This document shows positions 32,901 to 46,750 of a stretch of 64,000 bases of DNA, piece by piece. Numbering within the stretch: position 1 is the stretch's first letter; the number at the start of each line of letters is the position of its first letter. The stretch lies in NCBI RefSeq assembly GCF_026212465.1, contig NC_080061.1, forward strand, positions 21,627,695-21,691,694, written 5' to 3'. This DNA comes from Amaranthus tricolor. Lineage: Eukaryota; Streptophyta; Magnoliopsida; Caryophyllales; Amaranthaceae. The notes beneath the pieces are model-generated. The model was not told the DNA's origin, ran no database searches, and saw only the letters and a program-made list of their open reading frames with translations. The translations under genes were made by a program, and so were the position numbers.

Positions 32901-35900
32901 GAACGCCATATCAACATTTTACTATTGTTTTCAAATCTAACAATTTCAACACAATAATATATACTAAATACTATTGTGTGCCGAGTTTTATACCAAATAA
33001 ACAAAGTTTTAACGTCATGAAGCAAGTTAGTGCCAAAAATGTTTTAAGAACATTAAAAACACAACTTCCAACGTAATATCAAGCCTATGACTCTTGATTT
33101 AAATTGTAACCATTGAAACACAATAATATATACCAAATAGTGTTGTGTGCGACGTTTCATGCCAAACAAACCAAGTTTCAACGGCTTTAAGCGACTAAGT
33201 GCCGAAAAAGCATTAAGAACCTTACAAACGTAACTTTGAACGTAATATAAAGCATATGACTATTATTTTCAATTCTAACCATTTCAATACAATAATATAT
33301 GCAAAATTGTATTGTGTGCAAAGTTTCATGCCAAATAAAGGAAGTTTAAACGATTTTAAGCGGTAAGTGGCAAAAAAGCATTAAAAACCTTAATAACATA
33401 ACATTGAACGTAATATATAGCAAAAGACTATAGTTTTAAATGCTAACCATGTCAACAGAATAATATATACCAAATAGTATTGTGTGCCAAGTTTTATGCT
33501 TAACAAACCAAGTTTGAACGACTTTAAGCGAGTAAGTGCTGAAAAAGCTTTAATAACTATGAATACGCAACTTTGAACGCCATATCAACATTTTACTATT
33601 GTTTTCAAATCTAACAATTTCAACACAATAATATATACTAAATACTATTGTGTGCCGACTTTTATACCAAATAAACAAAGTTTTAAAGTCTTGAAGCAAG
33701 TTAGTGCCAAAAATGTTTTAAGAACATTAAAAACACAACTTCCAACGTAATATCAAGCCTATGACTCTTGATTTAAATTGTAACCATTGGAACACAATAA
33801 TATATACCAAATAGTGTTGTGTGCGAAGTTTCATGCCAAACAAACCAAGTTTCAACGGCTTTAAGCGACTAAGTGCCGAAAAAGCATTAAGAACCTTACA
33901 AACGTAACTTTGAACGTAATATAAAGCATATGACTATTATTTTCAATTCTAACCATTTCAACACAAAAATATATACCAAATAGTGTTTTGTGCCAAATTT
34001 CATGCCAAATAAAGGAAGTTTAAACGATTTTAAGCGGTAAGTGGCAAAAAAGCATTAAAAACCTTAATAACATAACATTGAACGTAATATATAGCAAATG
34101 ACTATAGTTTTAAATGCTAACCATGTCAACAGAATAATATATACCAAATAGTATTGTGTGCCAAGTTTTATGCTTAACAAACCAAGTTTGAACGACTTTA
34201 AGCGAGTAAGTGCTGAAAAAGCTTTAATAACTATGAATACGCAACTTTGAACGCCATATCAACATTTTACTATTGTTTTCAAATCTAACAATTTCAACAC
34301 AATAATATATACTAAATACTATTGTGTGCCGAGTTTTATACCAAATAAACAAAGTTTTAACGTCATGAAGCAAGTTAGTGCCAAAAATGTTTTAAGAACA
34401 TTAAAAACACAACTTCCAACGTAATATCAAGCCTATGACTCTTGATTTAAATTGTAACCATTGAAACACAATAATATATACCAAATAGTGTTGTGTGCGA
34501 CGTTTCATGCCAAACAAACCAAGTTTCAACGGCTTTAAGCGACTAAGTGCCGAAAAAGCATTAAGAACCTTACAAACGTAACTTTGAACGTAATATAAAG
34601 CATATGACTATTATTTTCAATTCTAACCATTTCAATACAATAATATATGCAAAATTGTATTGTGTGCAAAGTTTCATGCCAAATAAAGGAAGTTTAAACG
34701 ATTTTAAGCGGTAAGTGGCAAAAAAGCATTAAAAACCTTAATAACATAACATTGAACGTAATATATAGCAAAAGACTATAGTTTTAAATGCTAACCATGT
34801 CAACAGAATAATATATACCAAATAGTATTGTGTGCCAAGTTTTATGCTTAACAAACCAAGTTTGAACGACTTTAAGCGAGTAAGTGCTGAAAAAGCTTTA
34901 ATAACTATGAATACGCAACTTTGAACGCCATATCAACATTTTACTATTGTTTTCAAATCTAACAATTTCAACACAATAATATATACTAAATACTATTGTG
35001 TGCCGACTTTTATACCAAATAAACAAAGTTTTAACGTCATGAAGCAAGTTAGTGCCAAAAATGTTTTAAGAACATTAAAAACACAACTTCCAACGTAATA
35101 TCAAGCCTATGACTCTTGATTTAAATTGTAACCATTGGAACACAATAATATATACCAAATAGTGTTGTGTGCTACGTTTCATGCCAAACAAACCAAGTTT
35201 CAACGGCTTTAAGCGACTAAGTGCCGAAAAAGCATTAAGAACCTTACAAACGTAACTTTGAACGTAATATAAAGCATATGACTATTATTTTCAATTCTAA
35301 CCATTTCAACACAAAAATATATACCAAATAGTGTTTTGTGCCAAATTTCATGCCAAATAAAGGAAGTTTAAACGATTTTAAGCGGTAAGTGGCAAAAAAG
35401 CATTAAAAACCTTAATAACATAACATTGAACGTAATATATAGCAAATGACTATAGTTTTAAATGCTAACCATGTCAACACAATAATATATACCAAATAGT
35501 ATTGTGTGCCAAGTTTTATGCTTAACAAACCAAGTTTGAACGACTTTAAGCGAGTAAGTGCTGAAAAAGCTTTAATAACTATGAATACGCAACTTTGAAC
35601 GCCATATCAACATTTTACTATTGTTTTCAAATCTAACAATTTCAACACAATAATATATACTAAATACTATTGTGTGCCGAGTTTTATACCAAATAAACAA
35701 AGTTTTAACGTCATGAAGCAAGTTAGTGCCAAAAATGTTTTAAGAACATTAAAAACACAACTTCCAACGTAATATCAAGCCTATGACTCTTGATTTAAAT
35801 TGTAACCATTGAAACACAATAATATATACCAAATAGTGTTGTGTGCGACGTTTCATGCCAAACAAACCAAGTTTCAACGGCTTTAAGCGACTAAGTGCCG

Positions 35901-38329
35901 AAAAAGCATTAAGAACCTTACAAACGTAACTTTGAACGTAATATAAAGCATATGACTATTATTTTCAATTCTAACCATTTCAATACAATAATATATGCAA
36001 AATTGTATTGTGTGCAAAGTTTCATGCCAAATAAAGGAAGTTTAAACGATTTTAAGCGGTAAGTGGCAAAAAAGCATTAAAAACCTTAATAACATAACAT
36101 TGAACGTAATATATAGCAAAAGACTATAGTTTTAAATGCTAACCATGTCAACAGAATAATATATACCAAATAGTATTGTGTGCCAAGTTTTATGCTTAAC
36201 AAACCAAGTTTGAACGACTTTAAGCGAGTAAGTGCTGAAAAAGCTTTAATAACTATGAATACGCAACTTTGAACGCCATATCAACATTTTACTATTGTTT
36301 TCAAATCTAACAATTTCAACACAATAATATATACTAAATACTATTGTGTGCCGACTTTTATACCAAATAAACAAAGTTTTAACGTCATGAAGCAAGTTAG
36401 TGCCAAAAATGTTTTAAGAACATTAAAAACACAACTTCCAACGTAATATCAAGCCTATGACTCTTGATTTAAATTGTAACCATTGGAACACAATAATATA
36501 TACCAAATAGTGTTGTGTGCTACGTTTCATGCCAAACAAACCAAGTTTCAACGGCTTTAAGCGACTAAGTGCCGAAAAAGCATTAAGAACCTTACAAACG
36601 TAACTTTGAACGTAATATAAAGCATATGACTATTATTTTCAATTCTAACCATTTCAACACAAAAATATATACCAAATAGTGTTTTGTGCCAAATTTCATG
36701 CCAAATAAAGGAAGTTTAAACGATTTTAAGCGGTAAGTGGCAAAAAAGCATTAAAAACCTTAATAACATAACATTGAACGTAATATATAGCAAATGACTA
36801 TAGTTTTAAATGCTAACCATGTCAACAGAATAATATATACCAAATAGTATTGTGTGCCAAGTTTTATGCTTAACAAACCAAGTTTGAACGACTTTAAGCG
36901 AGTAAGTGCTGAAAAAGCTTTAATAACTATGAATACGCAACTTTGAACGCCATATCAACATTTTACTATTGTTTTCAAATCTAACAATTTCAACACAATA
37001 ATATATACTAAATACTATTGTGTGCCGAGTTTTATACGAAATAAACAAAGTTTTAACGTCATGAAGCAAGTTAGTGCCAAAAATGTTTTAAGAACATTAA
37101 AAACACAACTTCCAACGTAATATCAAGCCTATGACTCTTGATTTAAATTGTAACCATTGGAACACAATAATATATACCAAATAGTGTTGTGTCCGAAGTT
37201 TCATGCCAAACAAACCAAGTTTCAACGGCTTTAAGCGACTAAGTGCCGAAAAAGCATTAAGAACCTTACAAACGTAACTTTGAACGTAATATAAAGCATA
37301 TGACTATTATTTTCAATTCTAACCATTTCAATACAATAATATATGCAAAATTGTATTGTGTGCAAAGTTTCATGCCAAATAAAGGAAGTTTAAACGATTT
37401 TAAGCGGTAAGTGGCAAAAAAGCATTAAAAACCTTAATAACATAACATTGAACGTAATATATAGCAAATGACTATAGTTTTAAATGCTAACCATGTCAAC
37501 AGAATAATATATACCAAATAGTATTGTGTGCCAAGTTTTATGCTTAACAAACCAAGTTTGAACGACTTTAAGCGAGTAAGTGCTGAAAAAGCTTTAATAA
37601 CTATGAATACGCAACTTTGAACGCCATATCAACATTTTACTATTGTTTTCAAATCTAACAATTTCAACACAATAATATATACTAAATACTATTGTGTGCC
37701 GACTTTTATACCAAATAAACAAAGTTTTAACGTCATGAAGCAAGTTAGTGCCAAAAATGTTTTAAGAACATTAAAAACACAACTTCCAACGTAATATCAA
37801 GCCTATGACTCTTGATTTAAATTGTAACCATTGGAACACAATAATATATACCAAATAGTGTTGTGTGCGAAGTTTCATGCCAAACAAACCAAGTTTCAAC
37901 GGCTTTAAGCGACTAAGTGCCGAAAAAGCATTAAGAACCTTACAAACGTAACTTTGAACGTAATATAAAGCATATGACTATTATTTTCAATTCTAACCAT
38001 TTCAATACAATAATATATGCAAAATTGTATTGTGTGCAAAGTTTCATGCTAAACAAACAAAATTCGAACCACTTTAAGCGAGCAAGTGCCAAAAATCTTT
38101 AATAACCTTGAAAACGCAAGTTCGCACTTAATTTCAAGCGTATGACTATTGCTTTCAATTCTAACCATTTCAACACAATAATATATACTAATTAGTGTTG
38201 TGTGCCACGGTTCATGCGAAACAAACCAAGTTTGAACGACATTAAGCGACTAAGTTCCAAAAGACCATTAAAAACCGTAAAAACTCAACTTTGAACGTAA
38301 TATCAAGCATATGACTATTGTTTTCAATT
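29906..38329. repeat. Giant HOR unit, 50 monomers (8424 bp, n=10)
   Basis: 1684 + 10 x 674 = 8424 bp exactly. The base M1-M8 is followed by ten copies of the four-monomer block and then M9-M10. It is the largest expansion in the window. Confidence 0.9.
31251..37990. repeat. Ten-copy array of the 674-bp four-monomer block
   Basis: AAATAAAGGA marks occur at 31311, 31985, 32659, 33333, 34007, 34681, 35355, 36029, 36703 and 37377, always 674 bp apart. The first monomer alternates between type A (CAACACAAAAATATATACC, GTGTTTTG) and chimeric type B (CAATACAATAATATATGC, ATTGTATTG). The real unit of amplification is therefore an A+B dimer of 1348 bp, repeated five times with very few differences. Confidence 0.92.
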
Positions 38330-41300
38330 CTATCCATTTAAACACAATAATATATAAAAACTTGTGTTGTATGCCAAGTTTAATGCTAAACAAAGAAAGT
38401 TTGAACGACTATGGGCGAGCAAGTGCCAAATCTCATTAATAACCTTTAAAATGCAACTTCGCACTTAATTTCAAGCGCATAACTATTGTTTTCAACTCTA
38501 ACAATTTCAACACAATAATACAACCTAAACAGTGTTGTGTGCCACGGTTCATGCGAAACAAACAAATTTTGAACGAATTTAAGCGGCTGAGTTCCAAAAG
38601 AGCATTAAAAACCATAAAAACGCAAGTTTGAGCGTAATATCAAGCATATGACTATTGTTTTCAATTCTAACCATTGCAACACAATAATATATACCAAGTA
38701 GTGTTGTGCGCCAATTTTTATGCTCAACAAACACAGTTTTAATGACTTTAAGCGAGTAAGTGCCGAAAAAGCTTTAATAACCTTAAAAACGCAACTTTCA
38801 ACGTAATATCAAGCATATAACTATTGTTTTCAAATCTAACCATCTCAGCACAATAAATATACTAAATACTATTGTGTGCCGAGTTTTAGGCCAAATAAAC
38901 CAAGTTTTAACGTCTTGAATAAAGTTAGTTCCAAAAGCATTTAAATACTTAAAAACAAAACTTTGATCGTAATATCAAGCATATCTCGATTGTTTTCCTT
39001 TCTAACCATTTCAACACAAAAATGTATACCAAATAGTGTCGTGTGCCAAATTTCATGCCAAACAAAGTATGTTTAAATGGTTTTAAGCGAGTGAGTGCCA
39101 AAAAAGCATTAAAAACCATAAAAACGCAACTTTGAAAATAATATATACCAAATGACTATAATTTTCAATGCTAACCATGTCAACACAATAATATATACCA
39201 AATAGTGTTGTGTGCCAAGTTTTATGCTTAATAAACCAAGTTTGAACGACTTTAAGAGAGTAAGTGCTGAAAAAGCTTTGATAACCATGAATACGCAACT
39301 TTGAACGCCATATCAACATTTTACTATTGTTTTCAAATCTAACAATTTCAACACAATAATATATACTAAATACTATTGTGTGCCGACTTTTATACCAAAT
39401 AAACAAAGTTTTAAAGTCTTGAAGCAAGTTAGTGCCAAAAATGTTTTAAGAACATTAAAAACACAACTTCCAACGTAATATCAAGCCTATGACTCTTGAT
39501 TTAAATTGTAACAATTGGAACACAATAATATATACCAAATAGTGTTGTGTGCGAAGTTTCATGCCAAACAAACCATGTTTCAACGACTTTAAGCGACTAA
39601 GTGCCGAAAAAGCATTAAGAACCTTACAAACGTAACTTTGAACGTAATATAAAGCATATGACTATTATTTTCAATTCTAACCATTTCAACACAAAAATAT
39701 ATACCAAATAGTGTTTTGTGCCAAATTTCATGCCAAATAAAGGAAGTTTAAACGATTTTAAGCGGTAAGTGGCAAAAAAGCATTAAAAACCTTAATAACA
39801 TAACATTGAACGTAATATATAGCAAATGACTATAGTTTTAAATGCTAACCATGTCAACAGAATAATATATACCAAATAGTATTGTGTGCCAAGTTTTATG
39901 CTTAACAAACCAAGTTTGAACGACTTTAAGCGAGTAAGTGCTGAAAAAGCTTTAATAACTATGAATACGCAACTTTGAACGCCATATCAACATTTTACTA
40001 TTGTTTTCAAATCTAACAATTTCAACACAATAATATATACTAAATACTATTGTGTGCCGACTTTTATACCAAATAAACAAAGTTTTAACGTCATGAAGCA
40101 AGTTAGTGCCAAAAATGTTTTAAGAACATTAAAAACACAACTTCCAACGTAATATCAAGCCTATGACTCTTGATTTAAATTGTAACCATTGGAACACAAT
40201 AATATATACCAAATAGTGTTGTGTGCGAAGTTTCATGCCAAACAAACCAAGTTTCAACGGCTTTAAGCGACTAAGTGCCGAAAAAGCATTAAGAACCTTA
40301 CAAACGTAACTTTGAACGTAATATAAAGCATATGACTATTATTTTCAATTCTAACCATTTCAATACAATAATATATGCAAAATTGTATTGTGTGCAAAGT
40401 TTCATGCCAAATAAAGGAAGTTTAAACGATTTTAAGCGGTAAGTGGCAAAAAAGCATTAAAAACCTTAATAACATAACATTGAACGTAATATATAGCAAA
40501 TGACTATAGTTTTAAATGCTAACCATGTGAACAGAATAATATATACCAAATAGTATTGTGTGCCAAGTTTTATGCTTAACAAACCAAGTTTGAACGACTT
40601 TAAGCGAGTAAGTGCTGAAAAAGCTTTAATAACTATGAATACGCAACTTTGAACGCCATATCAACATTTTACTATTGTTTTCAAATCTAACAATTTCAAC
40701 ACAATAATATATACTAAATACTATTGTGTGCCGACTTTATACCAAATAAACAAAGTTTTAACGTCATGAAGCAAGTTAGTGCCAAAAATGTTTTAAGAAC
40801 ATTAAAAACACAACTTCCAACGTAATATCAAGCCTATGACTCTTGATTTAAATTGTAACCATTGGAACACAATAATATATACCAAATAGTGTTGTGTGCG
40901 AAGTTTCATGCCAAACAAACCAAGTTTCAACGGCTTTAAGCGACTAAGTGCCGAAAAAGCATTAAGAACCTTACAAACGTAACTTTGAACTTAATATAAA
41001 GCATATGACTATTATTTTCAATTCTAACCATTTCAATACAATAATATATGCAAAATTGTATTGTGTGCAAAGTTTCATGCTAAACAAACAAAATTCGAAC
41101 CACTTTAAGCGAGCAAGTGCCAAAAATCTTTAATAACCTTGAAAACGCAAGTTCGCACTTAATTTCAAGCGTATGACTATTGCTTTCAATTCTAACCATT
41201 TCAACACAATAATATATACTAATTAGTGTTGTGTGCCACGGTTCATGCGAAACAAACCAAGTTTGAACGACATTAAGCGACTAAGTTCCAAAAGACCATT

Positions 41301-41360
41301 AAAAACCGTAAAAACGCAACTTTGAACGTAATATCAAGCATATGACTATTGTTTTCAATT
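38330..41360. repeat. HOR unit, 18 monomers (3031 bp, n=2)
   Basis: Base unit plus one A and one B block (AAATAAAGGAAG near 39738 and 40412). One base shorter than 3032 because a T is missing in CCGACTTTATACC near 40735. Confidence 0.87.
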
Positions 41361-44300
41361 CTATCCATTTAAACACAATAATATATAAAAACTTGTGTTG
41401 TATGCCAAGTTTAATGCTAAACAAAGAAAGTTTGAACGACTATGGGCGAGCAAGTGCCAAATCTCATTAATAACCTTTAAAATGCAACTTCGCACTTAAT
41501 TTCAAGCGCATAACTATTGTTTTCAACTCTAACAATTTCAACACAATAATACAACCTAAACAGTGTTGTGTGCCACGGTTCATGCGAAACAAACAAATTT
41601 TGAACGAATTTAAGCGGCTGAGTTCCAAAAGAGCATTAAAAACCATAAAAACGCAAGTTTGAGCGTAATATCAAGCATATGACTATTGTTTTCAATTCTA
41701 ACCATTGCAACACAATAATATATACCAAGTAGTGTTGTGCGCCAATTTTTATGCTCAACAAACACAGTTTGAATGACTTTAAGCGAGTAAGTGCCGAAAA
41801 AGCTTTAATAACCTTAAAAACGCAACTTTCAACGTAATATCAAGCATATAACTATTGTTTTCAAATCTAACCATCTCAGCACAATAAATATACTAAATAC
41901 TATTGTGTGCCGAGTTTTAGGCCAAATAAACCAAGTTTTAACGTCTTGAATAAATTTAGTTCCAAAAGCATTTAAATACTTAAAAACACAACTTTGATCG
42001 TAATATCAAGCACATCTCGATTGTTTTCCATTCTAACCATTTCAACACAAAAATGTATACCAAATAGTGTCGTGTGCCAAATTTCATGCCAAACAAAGTA
42101 TGTTTAAATGGTTTTAAGCGAGTGAGTGCCAAAAAAGCATTAAAAACCATAAAAACGCCACTTTGAAAATAATATATACCAAATGACTATAATTTTCAAT
42201 GCTAACCATGTCAACACAATAATATATACCAAATAGTGTTGTGTGCCAAGTTTTATGCTTAATAAACCAAGTTTGAACGACTTTAAGAGAGTAAGTGCTG
42301 AAAAAGCTTTAATAACCATGAATACGCAACTTTGAACGCCATATCAACATTTTACTATTGTTTTCAAATCTAACAATTTCAACACAATAATATATACTAA
42401 ATACTATTGTGTGCCGACTTTTATACCAAATAAACAAAGTTTTAAAGTCTTGAAGCAAGTTAGTGCCAAAAATGTTTTAAGAACATTAAAAACACAACTT
42501 CCAACGTAATATCAAGCCTATGACTCTTGATTTAAATTGTAACCATTGGAACACAATAATATATACCAAATAGTGTTGTGTGCGAAGTTTCATGCCAAAC
42601 AAACCAAGTTTCAACGGCTTTAAGCGACTAAGTGCCGAAAAAGCATTAAGAACCTTACAAACGTAACTTTGAACGTAATATAAAGCATATGACTATTATT
42701 TTCAATTCTAACCATTTCAACACAAAAATATATACCAAATAGTGTTTTGTGCCAAATTTCATGCCAAATAAAGGAAGTTCAAACGATTTTAAGCGGTAAG
42801 TGGCAAAAAAGCATTAAAAACCTTAATAACATAACATTGAACGTAATATATAGCAAATGACTATAGTTTTAAATGCTAACCATGTCAACAGAATAATATA
42901 TACCAAATAGTATTGTGTGCCAAGTTTTATGCTTAACAAACCAAGTTTGAACGACTTTAAGCGAGTAAGTGCTGAAAAAGCTTTAATAACTATGAATACG
43001 CAACTTTGAACGCCATATCAACATTTTACTATTGTTTTCAAATCTAACAATTTCAACACAATAATATATACTAAATACTATTGTGTGCCGAGTTTTATAC
43101 CAAATAAACAAAGTTTTAACGTCATGAAGCAAGTTAGTGCCAAAAATGTTTTAAGAACATTAAAAACACAACTTCCAACGTAATATCAAGCCTATGACTC
43201 TTGATTTAAATTGTAACCATTGGAACACAATAATATATACCAAATAGTGTTGTGTGCGAAGTTTCATGCCAAACAAACCAAGTTTCAACGGCTTTAAGCG
43301 ACTAAGTGCCGAAAAAGCATTAAGAACCTTACAAACGTAACTTTGAACGTAATATAAAGCATATGACTATTATTTTCAATTCTAACCATTTCAATACAAT
43401 AATATATGCAAAATTGTATTGTGTGCAAAGTTTCATGCCAAATAAAGGAAGTTTAAACGATTTTAAGCGGTAAGTGGCAAAAAAGCATTAAAAACCTTAA
43501 TAACATAACATTGAACGTAATATATAGCAAATGACTATAGTTTTAAATGCTAACCATGTCAACAGAATAATATATACCAAATAGTATTGTGTGCCAAGTT
43601 TTATGCTTAACAAACCAAGTTTGAACGACTTTAAGCGAGTAAGTGCTGAAAAAGCTTTAATAACTATGAATACGCAACTTTGAACGCCATATCAACATTT
43701 TACTATTGTTTTCAAATCTAACAATTTCAACACAATAATATATACTAAATACTATTGTGTGCCGACTTTTATACCAAATAAACAAAGTTTTAACGTCATG
43801 AAGCAAGTTAGTGCCAAAAATGTTTTAAGAACATTAAAAACACAACTTCCAACGTAATATCAAGCCTATGACTCTTGATTTAAATTGTAACCATTGGAAC
43901 ACAATAATATATACCAAATAGTGTTGTGTGCGAAGTTTCATGCCAAACAAACCAAGTTTCAACGGCTTTAAGCGACTAAGTGCCGAAAAAGCATTAAGAA
44001 CCTTACAAACGTAACTTTGAACGTAATATAAAGCATATGACTATTATTTTCAATTCTAACCATTTCAATACAATAATATATGCAAAATTGTATTGTGTGC
44101 AAAGTTTCATGCTAAACAAACAAAATTCGAACCACTTTAAGTGAGCAAGTGCCAAAAATCTTTAATAACCTTGAAAACGCAAGTTCGCACTTAATTTCAA
44201 GCGTATGACTATTGCTTTCAATTCTAACCATTTCAACACAATAATATATACTAATTAGTGTTGTGTGCCACGGTTCATGCGAAACAAACCAAGTTTGAAC

Positions 44301-44392
44301 GACATTAAGCGACTAAGTTCCAAAAGACCATTAAAAACCGTAAAAACGCAACTTTGAACGTAATATCAAGCATATGACTATTGTTTTCAATT
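41361..44392. repeat. HOR unit, 18 monomers (3032 bp, n=2)
   Basis: Base unit plus one A and one B block, the second near 43440. It is very close to the unit on its left; both carry the ATTTAAACACAATAA variant in M1. Confidence 0.87.
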
Positions 44393-46750
44393 CTATCCAT
44401 TTAAACACAATAATATATAAAAACTTGTGTTGTATGCCAAGTTTAATGCTAAACAAAGAAAGTTTGAACGACTATGGGCGAGCAAGTGCCAAATCTCATT
44501 AATAACCTTTAAAATGCAACTTCGCACTTAATTTCAAGCGCATAACTATTGTTTTCAACTCTAACAATTTCAACACAATAATACAACCTAAACAGTGTTG
44601 TGTGCCACGGTTCATGCGAAACAAACAAATTTTGAACGAATTTAAGCGGCTGAGTTCCAAAAGAGCATTAAAAACCATAAAAACGCAAGTTTGAGCGTAA
44701 TATCAAGCATATGACTATTGTTTTCAATTCTAACCATTGCAACACAATAATATATACCAAGTAGTGTTGTGCGCCAATTTTTATGCTCAACAAACACAGT
44801 TTGAATGACTTTAAGCGAGTAAGTGCCGAAAAAGCTTTAATAACCTTAAAAACGCAACTTTCAACGTAATATCAAGCATATAACTATTGTTTTCAAATCT
44901 AACCATCTCAGCACAATAAATATACTAAATACTATTGTGTGCCGAGTTTTAGGCCAAATAAACCAAGTTTTAACGTCTTGAATAAATTTAGTTCCAAAAG
45001 CATTTAAATACTTAAAAACACAACTTTGATCGTAATATCAAGCATATCTCGATTGTTTTCCATTCTAACCATTTCAACACAAAAATGTATACCAAATAGT
45101 GTCGTGTGCCAAATTTCATGCCAAACAAAGTATGTTTAAATGGTTTTAAGCGAGTGAGTGCCAAAAAAGCATTAAAAACCATAAAAACGCCACTTTGAAA
45201 ATAATATATACCAAATGACTATAATTTTCAATGCTAACCATGTCAACACAATAATATATACCAAATAGTGTTGTGTGCCAAGTTTTATGCTTAATAAACC
45301 AAGTTTGAACGACTTTAAGAGAGTAAGTGCTGAAAAAGCTTTAATAACCATGAATACGCAACTTTGAACGCCATATCAACATTTTACTATTGTTTTCAAA
45401 TCTAACAATTTCAACACAATAATATATACTAAATACTATTGTGTGCCGACTTTTATACCAAATAAACAAAGTTTTAAAGTCTTGAAGCAAGTTAGTGCCA
45501 AAAATGTTTTAAGAACATTAAAAACACAACTTCCAACGTAATATCAAGCCTATGACTCTTGATTTAAATTGTAACCATTGGAACACAATAATATATACCA
45601 AATAGTGTTGTGTGCGAAGTTTCATGCCAAACAAACCAAGTTTCAACGACTTTAAGCGACTAAGTGCCGAAAAAGCATTAAGAACCTTACAAACGTAACT
45701 TTGAACGTAATATAAAGCATATGACTATTATTTTCAATTCTAACCATTTCAACACAAAAATATATACCAAATAGTGTTTTGTGCCAAATTTCATGCCAAA
45801 TAAAGGAAGTTCAAACAATTTTAAGCGGTAAGTGGCAAAAAAGCATTAAAAACCTTAATAACATAACATTGAACGTAATATATAGCAAATGACTATAGTT
45901 TTAAATGCTAACCATGTCAACAGAATAATATATACCAAATAGTATTGTGTGCCAAGTTTTATGCTTAACAAACCAAGTTTGAACGACTTTAAGCGAGTAA
46001 GTGCTGAAAAAGCTTTAATAACTATGAATACGCAACTTTGAACGCCATATCAACATTTTACTATTGTTTTCAAATCTAACAATTTCAACACAATAATATA
46101 TACTAAATACTATTGTGTGCCGAGTTTTATACCAAATAAACAAAGTTTTAACGTCATGAAGCAAGTTAGTGCCAAAAATGTTTTAAGAACATTAAAAACA
46201 CAACTTCCAACGTAATATCAAGCCTATGACTCTTGATTTAAATTGTAACCATTGGAACACAATAATATATACCAAATAGTGTTTTGTGCTACGTTTCATG
46301 CCAAACAAACCAAGTTTCAACGGCTTTACGCGACTAAGTGCCGAAAAAGCATTAAGAACCTTACAAACGTAACTTTGAACGTAATATAAAGCATATGACT
46401 ATTATTTTCAATTCTAACCATTTCAATACAATAATATATGCAAATTTGTATTGTGTGCAAAGTTTCATGCTAAACAAACAAAATTCGAACCACTTTAAGC
46501 GAGCAAGTGCCAAAAATCTTTAATAACCTTGAAAACGCAAGTTCGTACTTAATTTCAAGCGTATGACTATTGCTTTCAATTCTAACCATTTCAACACAAT
46601 AATATATACTAATTAGTGTTGTGTGCCACGGTTGATGCGAAACAAACCAAGTTTGAACGACATGAAGCGACTAAGTTCCAAAAGACCATTAAAAACCGTA
46701 AAAACGCAACTTTGAACGTAATATCAAGCATATGACTATTGTTTTCAATT
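44393..46750. repeat. HOR unit, 14 monomers (2358 bp, n=1)
   Basis: One type A block only, with the AGTTCAAAC variant at about 45808. The AGTTCAAAC variant is shared with the first block of the previous unit (about 42777). Confidence 0.87.
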
